Source: Sarcophilus harrisii (Eukaryota; Chordata; Mammalia; Dasyuromorphia; Dasyuridae). Taken from it: a DNA stretch of 64,000 bases. Of the stretch, positions 33,025 through 43,879 are shown piece after piece. How positions within the stretch are numbered: position 1 is the stretch's first letter; each line of letters begins with the position of its first letter. Below the pieces are notes generated by a model. That model searched no databases. It saw only the letters and a program-made list of their open reading frames with translations, and had not been told where the DNA came from. A program made the position numbers and the translations under genes. The stretch is from assembly GCF_902635505.1 (NCBI RefSeq), contig NC_045426.1, positions 329,830,374-329,894,373 of the forward strand, given 5' to 3'.

Positions 33025-34315
33025 TCTAACAAGACATAGAAAGCTTGCAAATATACTACAATGAATGACAAAACAGTCACATCAAGGAAGTGAACTCCTT
33101 TGATGAAACTCTAATCTCATGGCAAAATTAGAAATCAGCCAAATCAAAAAGTTTTGGCTCAAATACTTTGTAGTGGTGTCTGAATTACTAGCAAGGCCCA
33201 AGTCATTTATTCTTAAGAGAAGGAATTATTTATTGCCAAAGAATGATAAAATTGGCTATCTCTTTAAATATAGGTGATTTATGTGTTTATGTACATTATA
33301 CAAAGCATTTGGTTTGTAGCTTAGAAAAAAAATCTATAGGTATCCACAAGAAAATAATACATTGTATAAAGAAAAAAAAAAAAAAAAAAAAAAAAAAAAG
33401 GAGTGTGCCAAATAGTCCCTAGGATAGAGAGAACAATTATTATTGATTTGGCAATAATGAATAAGCTGTCACAAAGTCCCAAAACATATAAGACATAACA
33501 GTGTAATAGTAAAGACTGTTAAACAGGTACCTGCTGCTAGTGTCTTTAAAATATAATTTAAAATATATTAATGCCTTTGAAATTACTAAGATCTAAGAGT
33601 AGAATTAAAAGCTCCAGTGTCATGAACAAAAACCCTATGAATTCAAACAGATATTAGCAAAGATGTGTTCGATAAATAGCTTAGTTATAGGGATCTGTTT
33701 ATGGAAAGGGAGGGATTTATGATAGCAATTCAGGACTGGGTCATTGCAATCAGAAATTATAAAAGGATCTCATTATTCTTAATGACCCTAGACTTAGTGA
33801 TCAGAATACAATGTATGAAAATTATACAACAGGTCAGTGTAGGCTATAAAAAGTCAGCAACTACTGCCTAATGAGACATGACCAGGTGACTAGAATTAGA
33901 TATTAAGAGGTTTCTTTTTTTCCCCCACAGGCTGACAATTGACAAATCCTTAAACTACACGCAGAGACCAAAATATTCTTAAGAACCTTAACAATAAACT
34001 ATGCTAGAACAGGGCTATGATAACAATGCAAACTACTACCCACAAATACTCAACTATGTTTTCATTCAGTGTCATCATACCAAAAATCCAAACTACACAG
34101 AACAAAAAAGCTTTCAAAATAAGGAATCAAAATCATCTTATGTGAACAGAATGAGTGAGGTACATATGATTCCTGCCATGTTTTCTGCTCTAAGAATTTA
34201 TATTAACGGTGCTTTCAGCGAGACTAGAGATGGGATAAACCATTTATAAGTACTAAAAAGCCATTGTTTTATCCATCTATACAGTAGTTCATAGAACAAT
34301 AAATCTAAGAAAATA
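33025..34315. other. Unassigned intron sequence
   Basis: An A run of 28 lies at 33372-33399. The 82-codon frame at 34001 has no recognisable character. No repeat family identified. Confidence 0.45.
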
Positions 34316-34321
34316 ATGTTA

Positions 34322-34440
34322 GAGGGGGCAGCTAGTTAATGCAGTGGATAGAGCACCAGCCCTGAAATCAGGAGGACCTGAGTTCAAATCTGACCTCAGA
34401 CACTTAATACTTCCTGGCTGTGTGATCCTGGGCACTGAAT
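34322..34440 (+). mobile_element. WSINE1-type SINE, 3'-truncated
   Basis: GGGGGCAGCTAGTTAATGCA, GTGGATAGAGCACCAGCCCT, GAGGACCTGAGTTCAAATCT, CTTCCTGGCTGTGTGATCCT then GGGCA, where it stops before AAGTCACTTAACC. Confidence 0.9.
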
Positions 34441-34856
34441 CCACAGAAAGAGAATGAAATAATTGTAGTTAAATTTATAATGTCACTTTGCATCTATTAA
34501 TTTTGGATAAGCCTGGGTAAGAGATCTGCCCTTGGTGCCAGGTCCTCTTCCTTCCATACAAAGTTGTCTTCAGCCCCTTTGAGCCTTATTACCTTCTCTG
34601 TAGAATAGAAATAATTTTCATGCTAGCTACCTTTTTAATGTTGTCATGAGAAATAAGACAAAACCACTTTGTGACCCCAGAATGCTTCACAAAAATAAAT
34701 TACTGAAATCAGGAATAAGATTTCAGTATATTGAGTCTGCTGAAGTTGCTTCTGTGTATGACCAAACTGGATATAAACAATCTTATGTATTCCTTTTATT
34801 TGCTACATAGCGATTAACTTGTGTTTATCCCTGAAAAGCATTTCCTGGGGCTTTTA

Positions 34857-36920
34857 CAATGGTCAAAATAAATCAGCTCTCTCCCTTGAGAACTGTCTGC
34901 ATCCTTAGACCATTTATCAATTTAGAAATGACTCTTTCTGTAAACTTGAATCTGTTCCTTATATATCCTGGAAATAAAACCTTAATCCTTTTCTTTCAAA
35001 TTTTAGCTTTATTAGATTTGTGCAAAAAAAATAAAATTAGCTTCATGTAATCAGGATGATCTATTTTATAATCACAATTCTCTACTCCTTTTTTGGTAAT
35101 AAACTTTTTTTCTATATATAGATCTGATCTTTCTAATAAAGTATGATGTGTTGACCTCAATCTATTTTTTATAACACTGCCATCTCCTTTTCCCAACAAT
35201 TTTTGTCAATAGTGAGTTCTCATCCCAGTAGCTGGGGTCTTTGCATTTATCAAATACTAACATTTGCTTCTGGGTATTTTGCACCTAATCAGTTCCACTA
35301 GTTAAATTTCTCTATTTTTAGGGAATGCTAAATAGTTTTGAGAATTACTGTCTTGTAATATAGTTTGAGATTTGGCACTGCTAAGCCTGCTTTATTCCCC
35401 TTTCTTTTCATTGTTTCCCAAGACCATTGAGGATCTTTTTTTTCCTCTTCTATATGAATTTAATTATTTCTTCTAGTTTTAGAAAGTAGTCTGTTGTTAG
35501 GATGATTAGTATATCACTGAATAAGTAAATAAATTTAAGCAGTATCATCATTTTTATTGTATTGGTTTGGTTTATCCTATCCATGAGCAACTAATTTTTC
35601 CCAATTATTTAGATCTGTCTTTCTGTAAACAGTTATTTGCAGTTCACATAGTCTTCTGCTATGGGCAGACAGTTCTCAAGAAAGAAAGCTAGGTTATTTA
35701 TAATCATTTGAAAAAAAATGCTCCAAACCATTGGTTGGTTGGTTGGTGCCCTTCCTTCTCGAAGAGGAGCAAAATGACATCACTATGTTAAAAATTGAGT
35801 TGCAGTGTGTCTGACTGTGTGGTTGATTAGATCAAACTGAGCTCTGCCACAGGTCAGACACAAATAGTCCATATGAACTTTTGGGGTAGCTTCTCTAATT
35901 TTGAGTACCTCATGTTTTTTGGGAGGTTACTTCAATTCTGCTTTGCTCACAGAGCCCAGCCTCTTCTCTGAGGAGTTCCCCAAGCTGGAAGTTCTTGTGC
36001 CAGTGTCTCCCATGTCATACAATTGATTCTAAAGTTCTTAAGAGAGACCTTGAGAGTGTCCTTGTATTGTTTTTCTGACCACTATGTGAGCCCTGTGTGA
36101 GTTCTCCATAAAGTAATTATTTTTGGCAAGTGTACATATGACATTTGAATAATGTGGCCAGCCCAACAGAGTCGTGCTCCAAACCATTATTAATTAAATA
36201 AATGCAAATTAAAGCAATTGTGCAGAGCTCCACTTCACACCTATCAGAAGAACAAAGGTGACAAAACGTAGAAAATGCCAAATATTGAAAGGTTTATGGG
36301 AAAATAGTTAATTTGATGCCTACTGGTAGACCTATAAGTGGATACAACCATTCTAGAATGCAATTTAGAATTATGCACAAAAGTTATTTAAGCAGTACAT
36401 GCCCTTTCATACAGTTAGAGTATTGTTAGGCCTATGCTCAAGAGATCAAAGAAGAAGGAAAAGATCCTTTATGTACAACAACATTTATAACAGTTCTTTT
36501 TTTGTGGTGGCAAAAAAACTAAAAACTAATGAGATGTAGAAAAGTTGAGAAATAGCTGAATAAATTGTGCTATATGAATATGACAGAATATACTTATGCT
36601 ATAAGAAACAAGGAAAGAGATGACTGCAAAGACATGAAAAATTTATATTAACTAATTCAAAGTGAAGTAAGCAAAAATAGAAGAATAATGTATATACTAT
36701 CTTAATATTTTTAAAATGAATCATTTTGAGGAATTTTATAACTAATGGGATTGGGTAGAACTCAAACAATTTACATAATTATAACACTGTAAAAAGAACT
36801 TAGGAAACTTGTCAAAATTATGGTCTATATAATGGCTATTCATGATTCCAGAGGACCAACGATAAAAGATGTTATCATTACAAAGAGATGAGAAATAGTA
36901 AAATGGATATTAGCAAAAAA
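34857..36920 (+). mobile_element. 5'-inverted L1 insertion (twin priming), carrying a later RTE
   Basis: Part A (34857 to about 35660) is antisense L1 ORF2: TTAGACCATTTATCAATTTA, ATGTAATCAGGATGATCTAT. Part B (from about 35660) is sense L1: GGGCAGACAGTTCTCAAG, AATCATTTGAAAAAAAATGC, ATAAATGCAAATTAAAGCAA, then the 3' UTR with GATTCCAGAGGACCAACGAT. The two parts meet at the same place in L1: the reverse complement of the left edge of A reads GCAGACAGTTCTCAAGGGAG, and B starts GCAGACAGTTCTCAAGAAAG. This is the expected layout of one L1 insertion with an inverted 5' part and about 45 bp shared at the junction. An RTE sits inside part B. Confidence 0.75.
35733..36174 (-). mobile_element. RTE-type LINE 3' end with 14-bp target duplication
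   Basis: The antisense copy begins with its tail (GGTT)n, then CCTTCTCGAAGAGGAGCAAA ATGACATCAC, GACTGTGTGGTTGATTAGAT and GCCACAGGTCAGACACAAAT AGTCCATATGAAC. Perfect direct repeats TGCTCCAAACCATT flank it (35719-35732 and 36175-36188). With one copy removed, the flanks rejoin as continuous L1 ORF2 sequence. Confidence 0.9.
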
Positions 36921-36924
36921 AAAA

Positions 36925-37640
36925 ATTATTAACAAAATGATAAAACTTTAGGATTTCTGGATTTCAGATTCAGTTATGAATATGTTAAAAATATTCACTG
37001 CCCCAAATATTTTATTATTATTATAGCCTGAAAATTTTACATTCAACGAAGTAAATTATATTCAAAATAATCAATTCTAAAATGTTTTCCTCCAAAGTAG
37101 AAGCTTGCCATTTCATTCAGTCTGCCAATCTATATCCAGCTGCCAACTCCAACAACTTCTGGGTATTAAAAACGTGCCTTTAGAGATTTTTCCCTGTTAC
37201 TTGTCTTATCAAAGGAAGATTTGTCAGCCATTATTTTTGCCATCCAGAAGAATCAAATCCTCTTCCTAAGTTAAAGTATTTATTCTTTGCTTTTTTCCTA
37301 TTAAAAGTAACAATCCTACCCTTACTGCCCACATTTTCCTTTAGGCTCAAACTATATTAAAACCTCCAAGAAGGCAGAAGAAATCAATATGACAAAGCTT
37401 AATTAACTTCAGACAAGCAAAATTAATGACTTTTTGCTGTTGTAGCAAAAAGTCAGTATAAAAGTTTTTGTTATAGTATTAACTAAACACTAGAAGTTTT
37501 TTAAGATAAATTTTGCCTTTATTACTGATATATAAATTTTCCCATTTATTCCCATATTATAAATATTCCCATCCCATATATAAACTTCCTATATACAGCA
37601 AATTTCCTGTAAAAAAAAAAAACACATGAAGTGTGAATAG
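36925..37640. other. Unassigned intron sequence
   Basis: AT-rich. I recognise no repeat or exon here. Confidence 0.5.
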
Positions 37641-37642
37641 TT

Positions 37643-37675
37643 AATACACACACACACACACACACACGCACACCC
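37643..37675. repeat. (AC)n microsatellite
   Basis: About fifteen AC units, with one CG substitution near the end. Confidence 0.9.
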
Positions 37676-37734
37676 TGAACCAAATAATTTTCCAACTGGT
37701 AAAAGTTAAGGCAGATGTGAAGATCATAAGAATT

Positions 37735-37960
37735 AGAACTGGAAATAACTTTAGAAATGAATCAATCTAACCCACTTAACCCATTTTACATTTAAAGAAA
37801 CTCAAGTTCAGGGGGGTTAAAAGACTACAAGGTCATATGGATAGAAAATGAGAGAACTCAACTCATCTTTTAATTCCAAATCTACTGCTTTGTGAATAAT
37901 AACAATAGCTCACATTCACATGGGGCTTTAATATTTGGCAAAAACTTTACAATGAAACAG
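37735..37960 (-). mobile_element. MIR-type SINE fragments, antisense
   Basis: AACTGGAAATAACTTTAGAA, CCATTTTACATTTAAAGAAA CTCAAG, AATTCCAAATCTACTGCTTT, then a second start TAATAACAATAGCTCACATT CACATGGGGCTTTAATATTTGGC. These are probably two adjacent old copies. Confidence 0.6.
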
Positions 37961-38648
37961 CTTATCTTGGAAGACAAACCTGTGCTCTAATTTTCTTTTC
38001 AGGTTATCAAGCTTTAAGATATTGAGATAATTAAATTTTATGTGAAAGAAAGAATTCTTTTATATAAAAGAAAAGTATTAACAGAATTTGAATCAACAAA
38101 GAAAACTAAGAGTTAATGAGAGCAGGAATTATCTTTAAGACATCCCTGACCAATGACTTCTTGGTCTCTATTCAAAGATTCTTAGAGATAAGAAGCAGAT
38201 TTTGCTTTTAGACAGTTCTAATCATGAAGAAATTTTTCTTTAAATCCAACTAAAATCTGCCTTACTGCAACTTCCATAAATTGTATCTTGTTCCCTTTTC
38301 TGAAGCTAGGCAAAATAAATTTATTTCTTCCTTCCACATGACAGTCTTTAAAATATATTAATTTTCCTGTTATTTCCTTTTTTCCCCAAATTTTCTCACT
38401 CTTAATTTAAGCCAAACATCCCTAGTTCTTTGAACAAAATTTTGAATTCTCTCACCTTTCTGGTTTATACTCCAAGAACAACTATTACATAAAATAAAAA
38501 TTCAATGAAAGTGGGAAGAGGGTGGAATTAACCACTGAATTAACAAAACATCACCATTTCAATATAGAATATCTAGAAAAATGAACATTTCAAATTCAAA
38601 CTGAACATTTTGATTCTGTCAATAGTAGGGAAAGGTTCAAATACTTAC

Positions 38649-38790
38649 GATAAATCCTTGAAATCTGGAAAGACATACATGTGCCTGAAGCTGTCAATGG
38701 CTATTACAGGGCAATCTGCTGGTGTTTTTTGTATATGCAGAAGTGGATGTCTAAATTTATCACAATCAGCATGTAAAAAGTTTATTGTAC
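38649..38790 (-). CDS. ERP44: ERP44, third-last coding exon (b' domain)
   Basis: A 142-nt exon encoding the core of the second non-catalytic thioredoxin-like domain: TINFLHADCDKFRHPLLHI, then QKTPADCPVIAIDSFRH, then MYVFPDFKDL. The two cysteines in HADCDK and ADCPV are kept; in human ERp44 the equivalent pair forms a structural disulfide in b'. The histidine in SFRHMYVF (mature His299 in human) is kept and belongs to the zinc/pH-sensing cluster. The acceptor TCTTTTTAAG lies above 38790 and the donor ATC|GTAAGT at 38648. It completes the glycine codon split with the upstream exon and leaves in phase 2. Human reads FGDFKDVLIPGK where this gene reads FPDFKDLSIPNK across the junction. Confidence 0.97.
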
Positions 38791-39217
38791 CTTAAAAAGA
38801 AATAGTATTTGGAGAAGGTAAGAATTATTTGATATATTATTAAAATGTTAAAAGTAACATGATAATTCAAATAAAAGCCACTTGTCTAAAACGAAAATTC
38901 TTTGAAAGAAAAAAAAACTGAAGTAGATCACGAAAAACAGCTACATAAAGTTACGTCAAATTACATATGTACATAAGTGAAAATTGGAGTCTAAGCAAGG
39001 AAGGTATTATGGGGAACATGGAGTGGGTCAGGAGCTGCCCTAAAGTCTTAGAAATGGCAAATGGGCACTCTCAACAATTTTACTGGCACATTTGAGAGGC
39101 TAAAGGAAAAGTGGAATGAGGACTGACATCAGTGGGTACCAGAGCCTCTCATCGACATGAAGTAAAACATGAGACAATAGCCTATATGAGTTTTTGTGTA
39201 AGTCAGATTGGGGGGTA

Positions 39218-39440
39218 AGTGTGTGGTGTAATAGCTAGAATAGTGGACTCTGGATTAGGTAAGTCTAATTTTGAATCCTGCCGTAGATACTTACTAGCTA
39301 CATAACCTCTGATTACTTCAATTTTGTCATTGTTAAAACAATGATAACAACATCAACCTACCAGAGTTGTTGAGAGAATAAAATGAGATAACATATGTAA
39401 AATGCTTTGCAAATTTTCAAGCAATAATGTTGGCTATTAT
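39218..39440 (+). mobile_element. MIR/THER1 SINE, near full length
   Basis: GTGTAATAGCTAGAATAGTG GACTCTGG, CTTACTAGCTACATAACCTC, CCAGAGTTGTTGAGAGAATA AAATGAGATAA, AAATGCTTTGCAAATTTTCA and GTTGGCTATTATTA. Sense order. Confidence 0.85.
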
Positions 39441-40049
39441 TATATACTTGAAATACAGTATATAAGACACTGAAATGTAAAATCAATATCCTTGAGTTAT
39501 TTAAAGTAATCTAGGAATTATAAAAACTAAGAATTGCACCTGTTTTCCAATGTACCTCTTAAAGCAGTAAATATTTTACTTTTAAAAGTGAAATTATATT
39601 TTATCAAATTTACTTAAGAGATTACAATTTGAAGTTTACAGTTCATGTCCATTTTTCTGATAATCTATTCTGCAGATTATCCAACTGTCCTATGAAGAGA
39701 GTCCCAATTCATTTATCTACATGGGAACCATCATCATCATCTAATTTTCTCTTTCTATTACATTTGGTAGTCAATCCAACTCAACTTATTAGGCAATTAT
39801 TATGTTTATTGCACTGCCATATTCTTAATTCACTTTGTCTCTATAGTTTTCTAATTATATACTTCCTGATACTTCAAGGCCCACAATAATTTGAGAACTT
39901 CTTTTTGTGTAAAAATATATACTATTCGCTGACCAGACAGTTCTTAGTTACATGACTGTGGAACTTTAATTTAAAAAAAAAAAAAAGGAACTAAAAAGAG
40001 ATCATTTGAGGGCTAAAGGAAAAGTATCTAAATTTATCACTTTCCCTCC

Positions 40050-40705
40050 TAAATTTGTTGTTTCCCTCAGCTATTTGATCTATGACATACTAATGACTGG
40101 AAGCTCAAACCAAAGAAATCTGTGCAATAGACCTAATCATGGCACTCTCGTGCTTAATATTCTTCAGTGGGCCGAGGACCCTTTACCTACTATATAAATA
40201 CAAACTTATTAGCCTGGCATTCAGAATCTTATACAATTTGTTTTCAAATTATGTTGCCAGCCATATTTCAGTAGGAATGAATACCAATTATCCCTATATT
40301 TTAATGCTCAATCCAAATTAGACTTTACACAGCAATCTAAATCTCCTCTAGCCTCTTCCTACCTTCATCCTCTAGGATGTCCCCCAAGGCTGGAACAGGA
40401 CCCCATCCCACCTCCTAATACCTTTCTTTTCCTTTGGAGCCCACCTCAAGTTTTACCTTTTTCATAATTCCTCCTGTCACAAGTGATTCTTCTCTTCTTT
40501 GACTTTCTCAAGCCATTTTCACTTTAGTTCTCCTCTTCATTTTATCATTTTCTAACCTGTGTAACAGTTACTTGTATATAACTTCTCCCCTTATTAGATT
40601 ATGAGTTCCTTAATGGAAAAGGCAGCATTATCTTTTGTGTGCCTAGTTCCTGGTTCCTGGTTCAGAACCTTTTACATAATACATATGTTGAACTGAACTG
40701 AATTG
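40050..40705 (+). mobile_element. L2/L3 LINE 3' portion, sense
   Basis: TGGCATTCAGAATCTTATAC AATTTG, CAAGTTTTACCTTTTTCATA, GATTATGAGTTCCTTAATGG and ATAATACATATGTTGAACTG follow the L2/L3 coding end and 3' UTR. The frames at 40006 and 40139 belong to it. Confidence 0.65.
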
Positions 40706-40888
40706 TCAAGAGAATCAATGCTTTTTTATTTCCTTTGTTAATGTTCCCCTCTATTTGCTTGCTAAATTATGATTTGGCTACATATCTAAAATTATTGATT
40801 AGATTTTCACATGTAAGTTCCATACCAAACATTTTTAAGTATACTTGAAAAGATAGCAAAGATAAAAGAGAAACTTTGGTTAACCTAC

Positions 40889-41000
40889 CCTTTTCGCTTA
40901 TTAATTGTCGGGCTACTTCATTTTGGAATACATCTAAACTCATTGTATCCTCTTTCATGTGGAAAAGTATGAGAAAAGGCAGTCCTTCTTCTGTCAATTC
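40889..41000 (-). CDS. ERP44: ERP44, fourth-last coding exon (start of b' domain)
   Basis: A 112-nt exon: 37 whole codons plus one base. It encodes ELTEEGLPFLILFHMKEDT, then MSLDVFQNEVARQLISEK, with the next glycine split across the intron. The match to human ERp44 (ELTEEGLPFLILFHMKEDTE, SLEIFQNEVARQLISEKG) has only a few conservative changes. LPFLILF is a central beta-strand of the b' thioredoxin fold. Acceptor TACTTTATGTACAG above 41000, entered in phase 0; donor AAAAGG|GTAGGT. It corresponds to about residue 255 onward of the 406-residue human precursor. The exon containing the preceding segment is not in the window. Confidence 0.97.
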
Positions 41001-41251
41001 CTGTACATAAAGTATTAAATGAAAATTGTTATAGCTTTTCATTTAGTTCTAGTTATATTCTAGAATTTAGTAGAATAGAAATATTTTTAAAACAACCTAA
41101 CAAAAGCAGCATGCAACAAAACAAAAATCCCATGGGAAAACAGTCTAAATATAAATATTGATAGCATTACTCTTAAAGCAAGAAGGTCCTAAGTATAAAT
41201 AAAACAACTATTTATCATCTCTGACTTTTAAGAATTATAAGAATGATAGAC

Positions 41252-41402
41252 TGGGGCAGCTAGATGCCACAGTAGATAGAGCACCAACCCTGAAGTCATG
41301 AAGACCTGAGTTCAAACCCAATCTCAGACACTTAACATTTCCTGGCTGTGTGAAGCTGGGCAAGTCGCTTAACCCCAATTGCCTCAGCTGGGGGAAAAAA
41401 CA
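41252..41402 (+). mobile_element. WSINE1-type SINE, full length
   Basis: GGGGCAGCTAGATGCCACAG, TAGATAGAGCACCAACCCTG, GAAGACCTGAGTTCAAACCC, CCTGGCTGTGTGAAGCTGGG, CAAGTCGCTTAACCCCAATT, then GCCTCAGC and a short A tail. The 66-codon minus frame at 41235 is its antisense reading. Confidence 0.92.
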
Positions 41403-42054
41403 GACTAAGTCCAAATCATGGTCCATCAAATTCAAGAATCTTTGCAGGTAGCACCAAGAGATATTCTGCGAGGTACTATTATTGTCTTAAGGGACATAGC
41501 CCTAAACATTCTTGACTTCCTTTCATTCTTTATCAATCTGTACATTATTTTTGAATCTATCTTCATCCAAGTTATTTCTCCTTCTAGTCCTATATTTTGA
41601 GATTCAATGACCATAAATAAAGATGGCAAGAACATTGGGATTAGAAAACTTACATTTTGCCAAAGATTAGTTGAGTAATTTTGGACATATTCAACTCTGG
41701 CTGTTTCTCTATTTCTAAAGTGAAAAGGATTAGACTCAAAGATCTTAAATGTCCTTTTCAAGTAAAAAAAAATTGTATGATTCTTTGTTTACCCTATCCA
41801 TACACTTCTTACTTCTTTAGATTTCAATCATATCTTTTGTCAATTTTCATCTTTTATTGATTTTTTAAAATGACTTAGTAATCTTGAAAGACCAGTCAGC
41901 ATTAGATGGTTTTATTTTGTATTTTGGTGTCTGGAGATAGTTATAGATTCCATTTAAAAGTAGACTTGTACACTGCTGGAAAAAAAAAATTGCTTATTTC
42001 AGATAGCTGCAAGATTTGAACAACTGTTTTTATCAATCAAGAACTTCTCTCCTA

Positions 42055-42465
42055 TTCAATTCAATCAGTAAGTGTTCCTTGAGCAGCATTATGTACCCAA
42101 CAATACAGAAATTATAGATTAATATAAAATATGGTCCTTATCTTTAGGGAATTTATAATCTAATTAGGGATGTGACACTAACTGATAAAATAACTAAAAT
42201 GAAACTAGATGACAAAATATACTATAACTGAATATTAATACACTAGAATTCTGGGAAAAGGTGAGATTTATATGATTTAAAGTAATTAGTCAAGGCCTTG
42301 TTGCAGAGACTAAGCTGAGCTAAGACTTGAAAGATGAATATGATACAGACAAAGAGAAAAAGAAGAGAGGAAGAAAGTTTTCCAAGTGGATGGGGATCAA
42401 AAACTACAAGCAGAAAGGCACAGGTATAAAGAGCAATAAAAAAACAAACATAATCTAGGATCCTT
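42055..42465 (-). mobile_element. L2/L3 LINE 3' portion, antisense
   Basis: AATCAGTAAGTGTTCCTTGA, TATCTTTAGGGAATTTATAA TCTAATTAGGG, CTAAGACTTGAAAGATGAAT and GCAGAAAGGCACAGGTA match antisense L2/L3 with strong divergence. Confidence 0.6.
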
Positions 42466-42469
42466 TCCA

Positions 42470-43875
42470 TCATTTTTGGAAGCTATGAAGACTTGTTTGT
42501 CAAAGTCAAACAGTTTCTAAATGTCAGAAATGAGATCTGAACCCATTTTTTCTGACTCCAAATTTAGTACCTGATACACTTCCTGACAGCATGCCCAGTA
42601 CTAAATGCACAACTATTCAATCTACCTCTCTATATATGTAATATATCAATTATATATACCTAAAATATATCAAAACATATCTAAAAATAGATACATACAT
42701 ATCTTTCTTCTTTTGTCAGGATCTGTGGTGTCAATGGTATGGAGAATTCCCAGAATGGAAACCAATGAAAGTCAGAAACTATTTAGCCTCAGAGAGCCAT
42801 GTCTATACCACTAAAAGGTAAAATAATTTCTCTTCCCTCTCTCCATCTCCCCCCTTTCCTTCCTCTCCCTCCTTTTCCTTTCCTTTCCTTCATCCATCTC
42901 TGTCTCTCTCTGAAAGAAAATATCAGCTGGCACTTACTTATTGGTCCTTTTTGGATTAGGGAATCAGTGTCTTTATCTACTGGTACTAGATTCTTTGGCT
43001 CAAATAGAACTATTTGGAGAGGCCTCTCTATTACATAACTAAATATACTCCTTAGCAGGCTAGATAAATCAACCAATGTGGGTTAGTTTGCACCAGAAAG
43101 GAAGGAGATATGCTAAGACAATGATGTGTAAGACAGGATTTTGATAAGTTTATATTCAAAACAGATGTGTACAAAAGCAAGGGTACAGATACTTAACCAA
43201 GAGCAAATACAGACAAGTACCATTTATTTGTAAAAAATGGCATCACAAAAACTAAAATTCAAAATGAGCACAGTTTTATGGAAAATGCTGAAAATAATAA
43301 AATGAGCTTTAAAGTCTATTTTCCAACAAGAACAGGAAAAAAAGGAAGGAATAAGCCTATTGGTTAAGCTGGTGACATTATGTTAATGGATAGCAAAAAA
43401 ATAAAAAAGTAAAAATAAAGCTGCTTAACTCTCATTTTGGCTCTACCTTCTCTGTAAAAAAGAATGATGGAAGTAGAACAAATATAGTTAAAAGTAAACT
43501 ACAGCCAATGGCTGATGAGGATATAGGGAGAGAATACTTAGTAACTATAAGTTCAAACCTCTTAGTGTGGACAAATTAGGCTGCAGGATGATCAAATAAC
43601 TCAAAGATGTGATATGAAAACCAACTGGGGTAATCTGTGAACTATAACTGAGAATATGAAGGGTGTGCTATAAGACTGATGGGAGAATTTTCCTCAACTC
43701 TTTTTTTTTTTTTTTTTTTTTTTTTAAAGGGGAAAGAAGGTAGATTTCTGCCAGCAACAATGAAGCAAACAAAGTCAAACTCAGGCTAAATTCTAGAAAT
43801 CCTGAAAATATGGCTTGTCAGCACATAAGAAGATAAGTGAAGATCATCAGGATTCTAGAATTCCCTAAAAATAAA
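42470..43875. other. Unassigned intron sequence with CT-rich tract
   Basis: A pyrimidine-rich stretch spans about 42825-42912 and a T run of about 26 spans 43700-43726. The frames on both strands at 42789-43076 cross the CT tract and do not match ERp44 or anything else I know. Confidence 0.45.
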
Positions 43876-43879
43876 TTAT

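Larger units (their letters stand above)
15099..38648 (-). other. ERP44: ERP44 intron (about 23.6 kb), repeat-filled
   Basis: It is bounded by donor ATC|GTAAGT at 38648 downwards and acceptor TTTCAG at 15099. No further ERp44 coding sequence is needed between the flanking exons, because their phases (2/2) and peptides join directly (KDL, S, IPNK). The contents are listed separately. The 136-codon minus frame at 15129-15539 has no known domain and is taken as chance. Confidence 0.9.
38791..40888 (-). other. ERP44: ERP44 intron (about 2.1 kb)
   Basis: Donor AAAAGG|GTAGGT at 40888 downwards, acceptor TTTTTAAG at 38791, phase 1. It contains a MIR copy and an L2/L3 copy, listed separately. No other coding sequence is seen. 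Confidence 0.9.

Noticed and set aside
41235-41435. tRNA-like sequences and short frames in SINE copies (also at 11336, 32155, 34322, 56985)
   Set aside because: These are tRNA-derived SINE heads with decayed internal promoters, not tRNA genes, and the frames are antisense SINE readings.
42789-43076. Overlapping frames on both strands, tested as the next ERP44 exon
   Set aside because: The peptide does not match ERp44 (no VREITFENGE or NWIQDKC), and the stretch includes a CT-rich tract.
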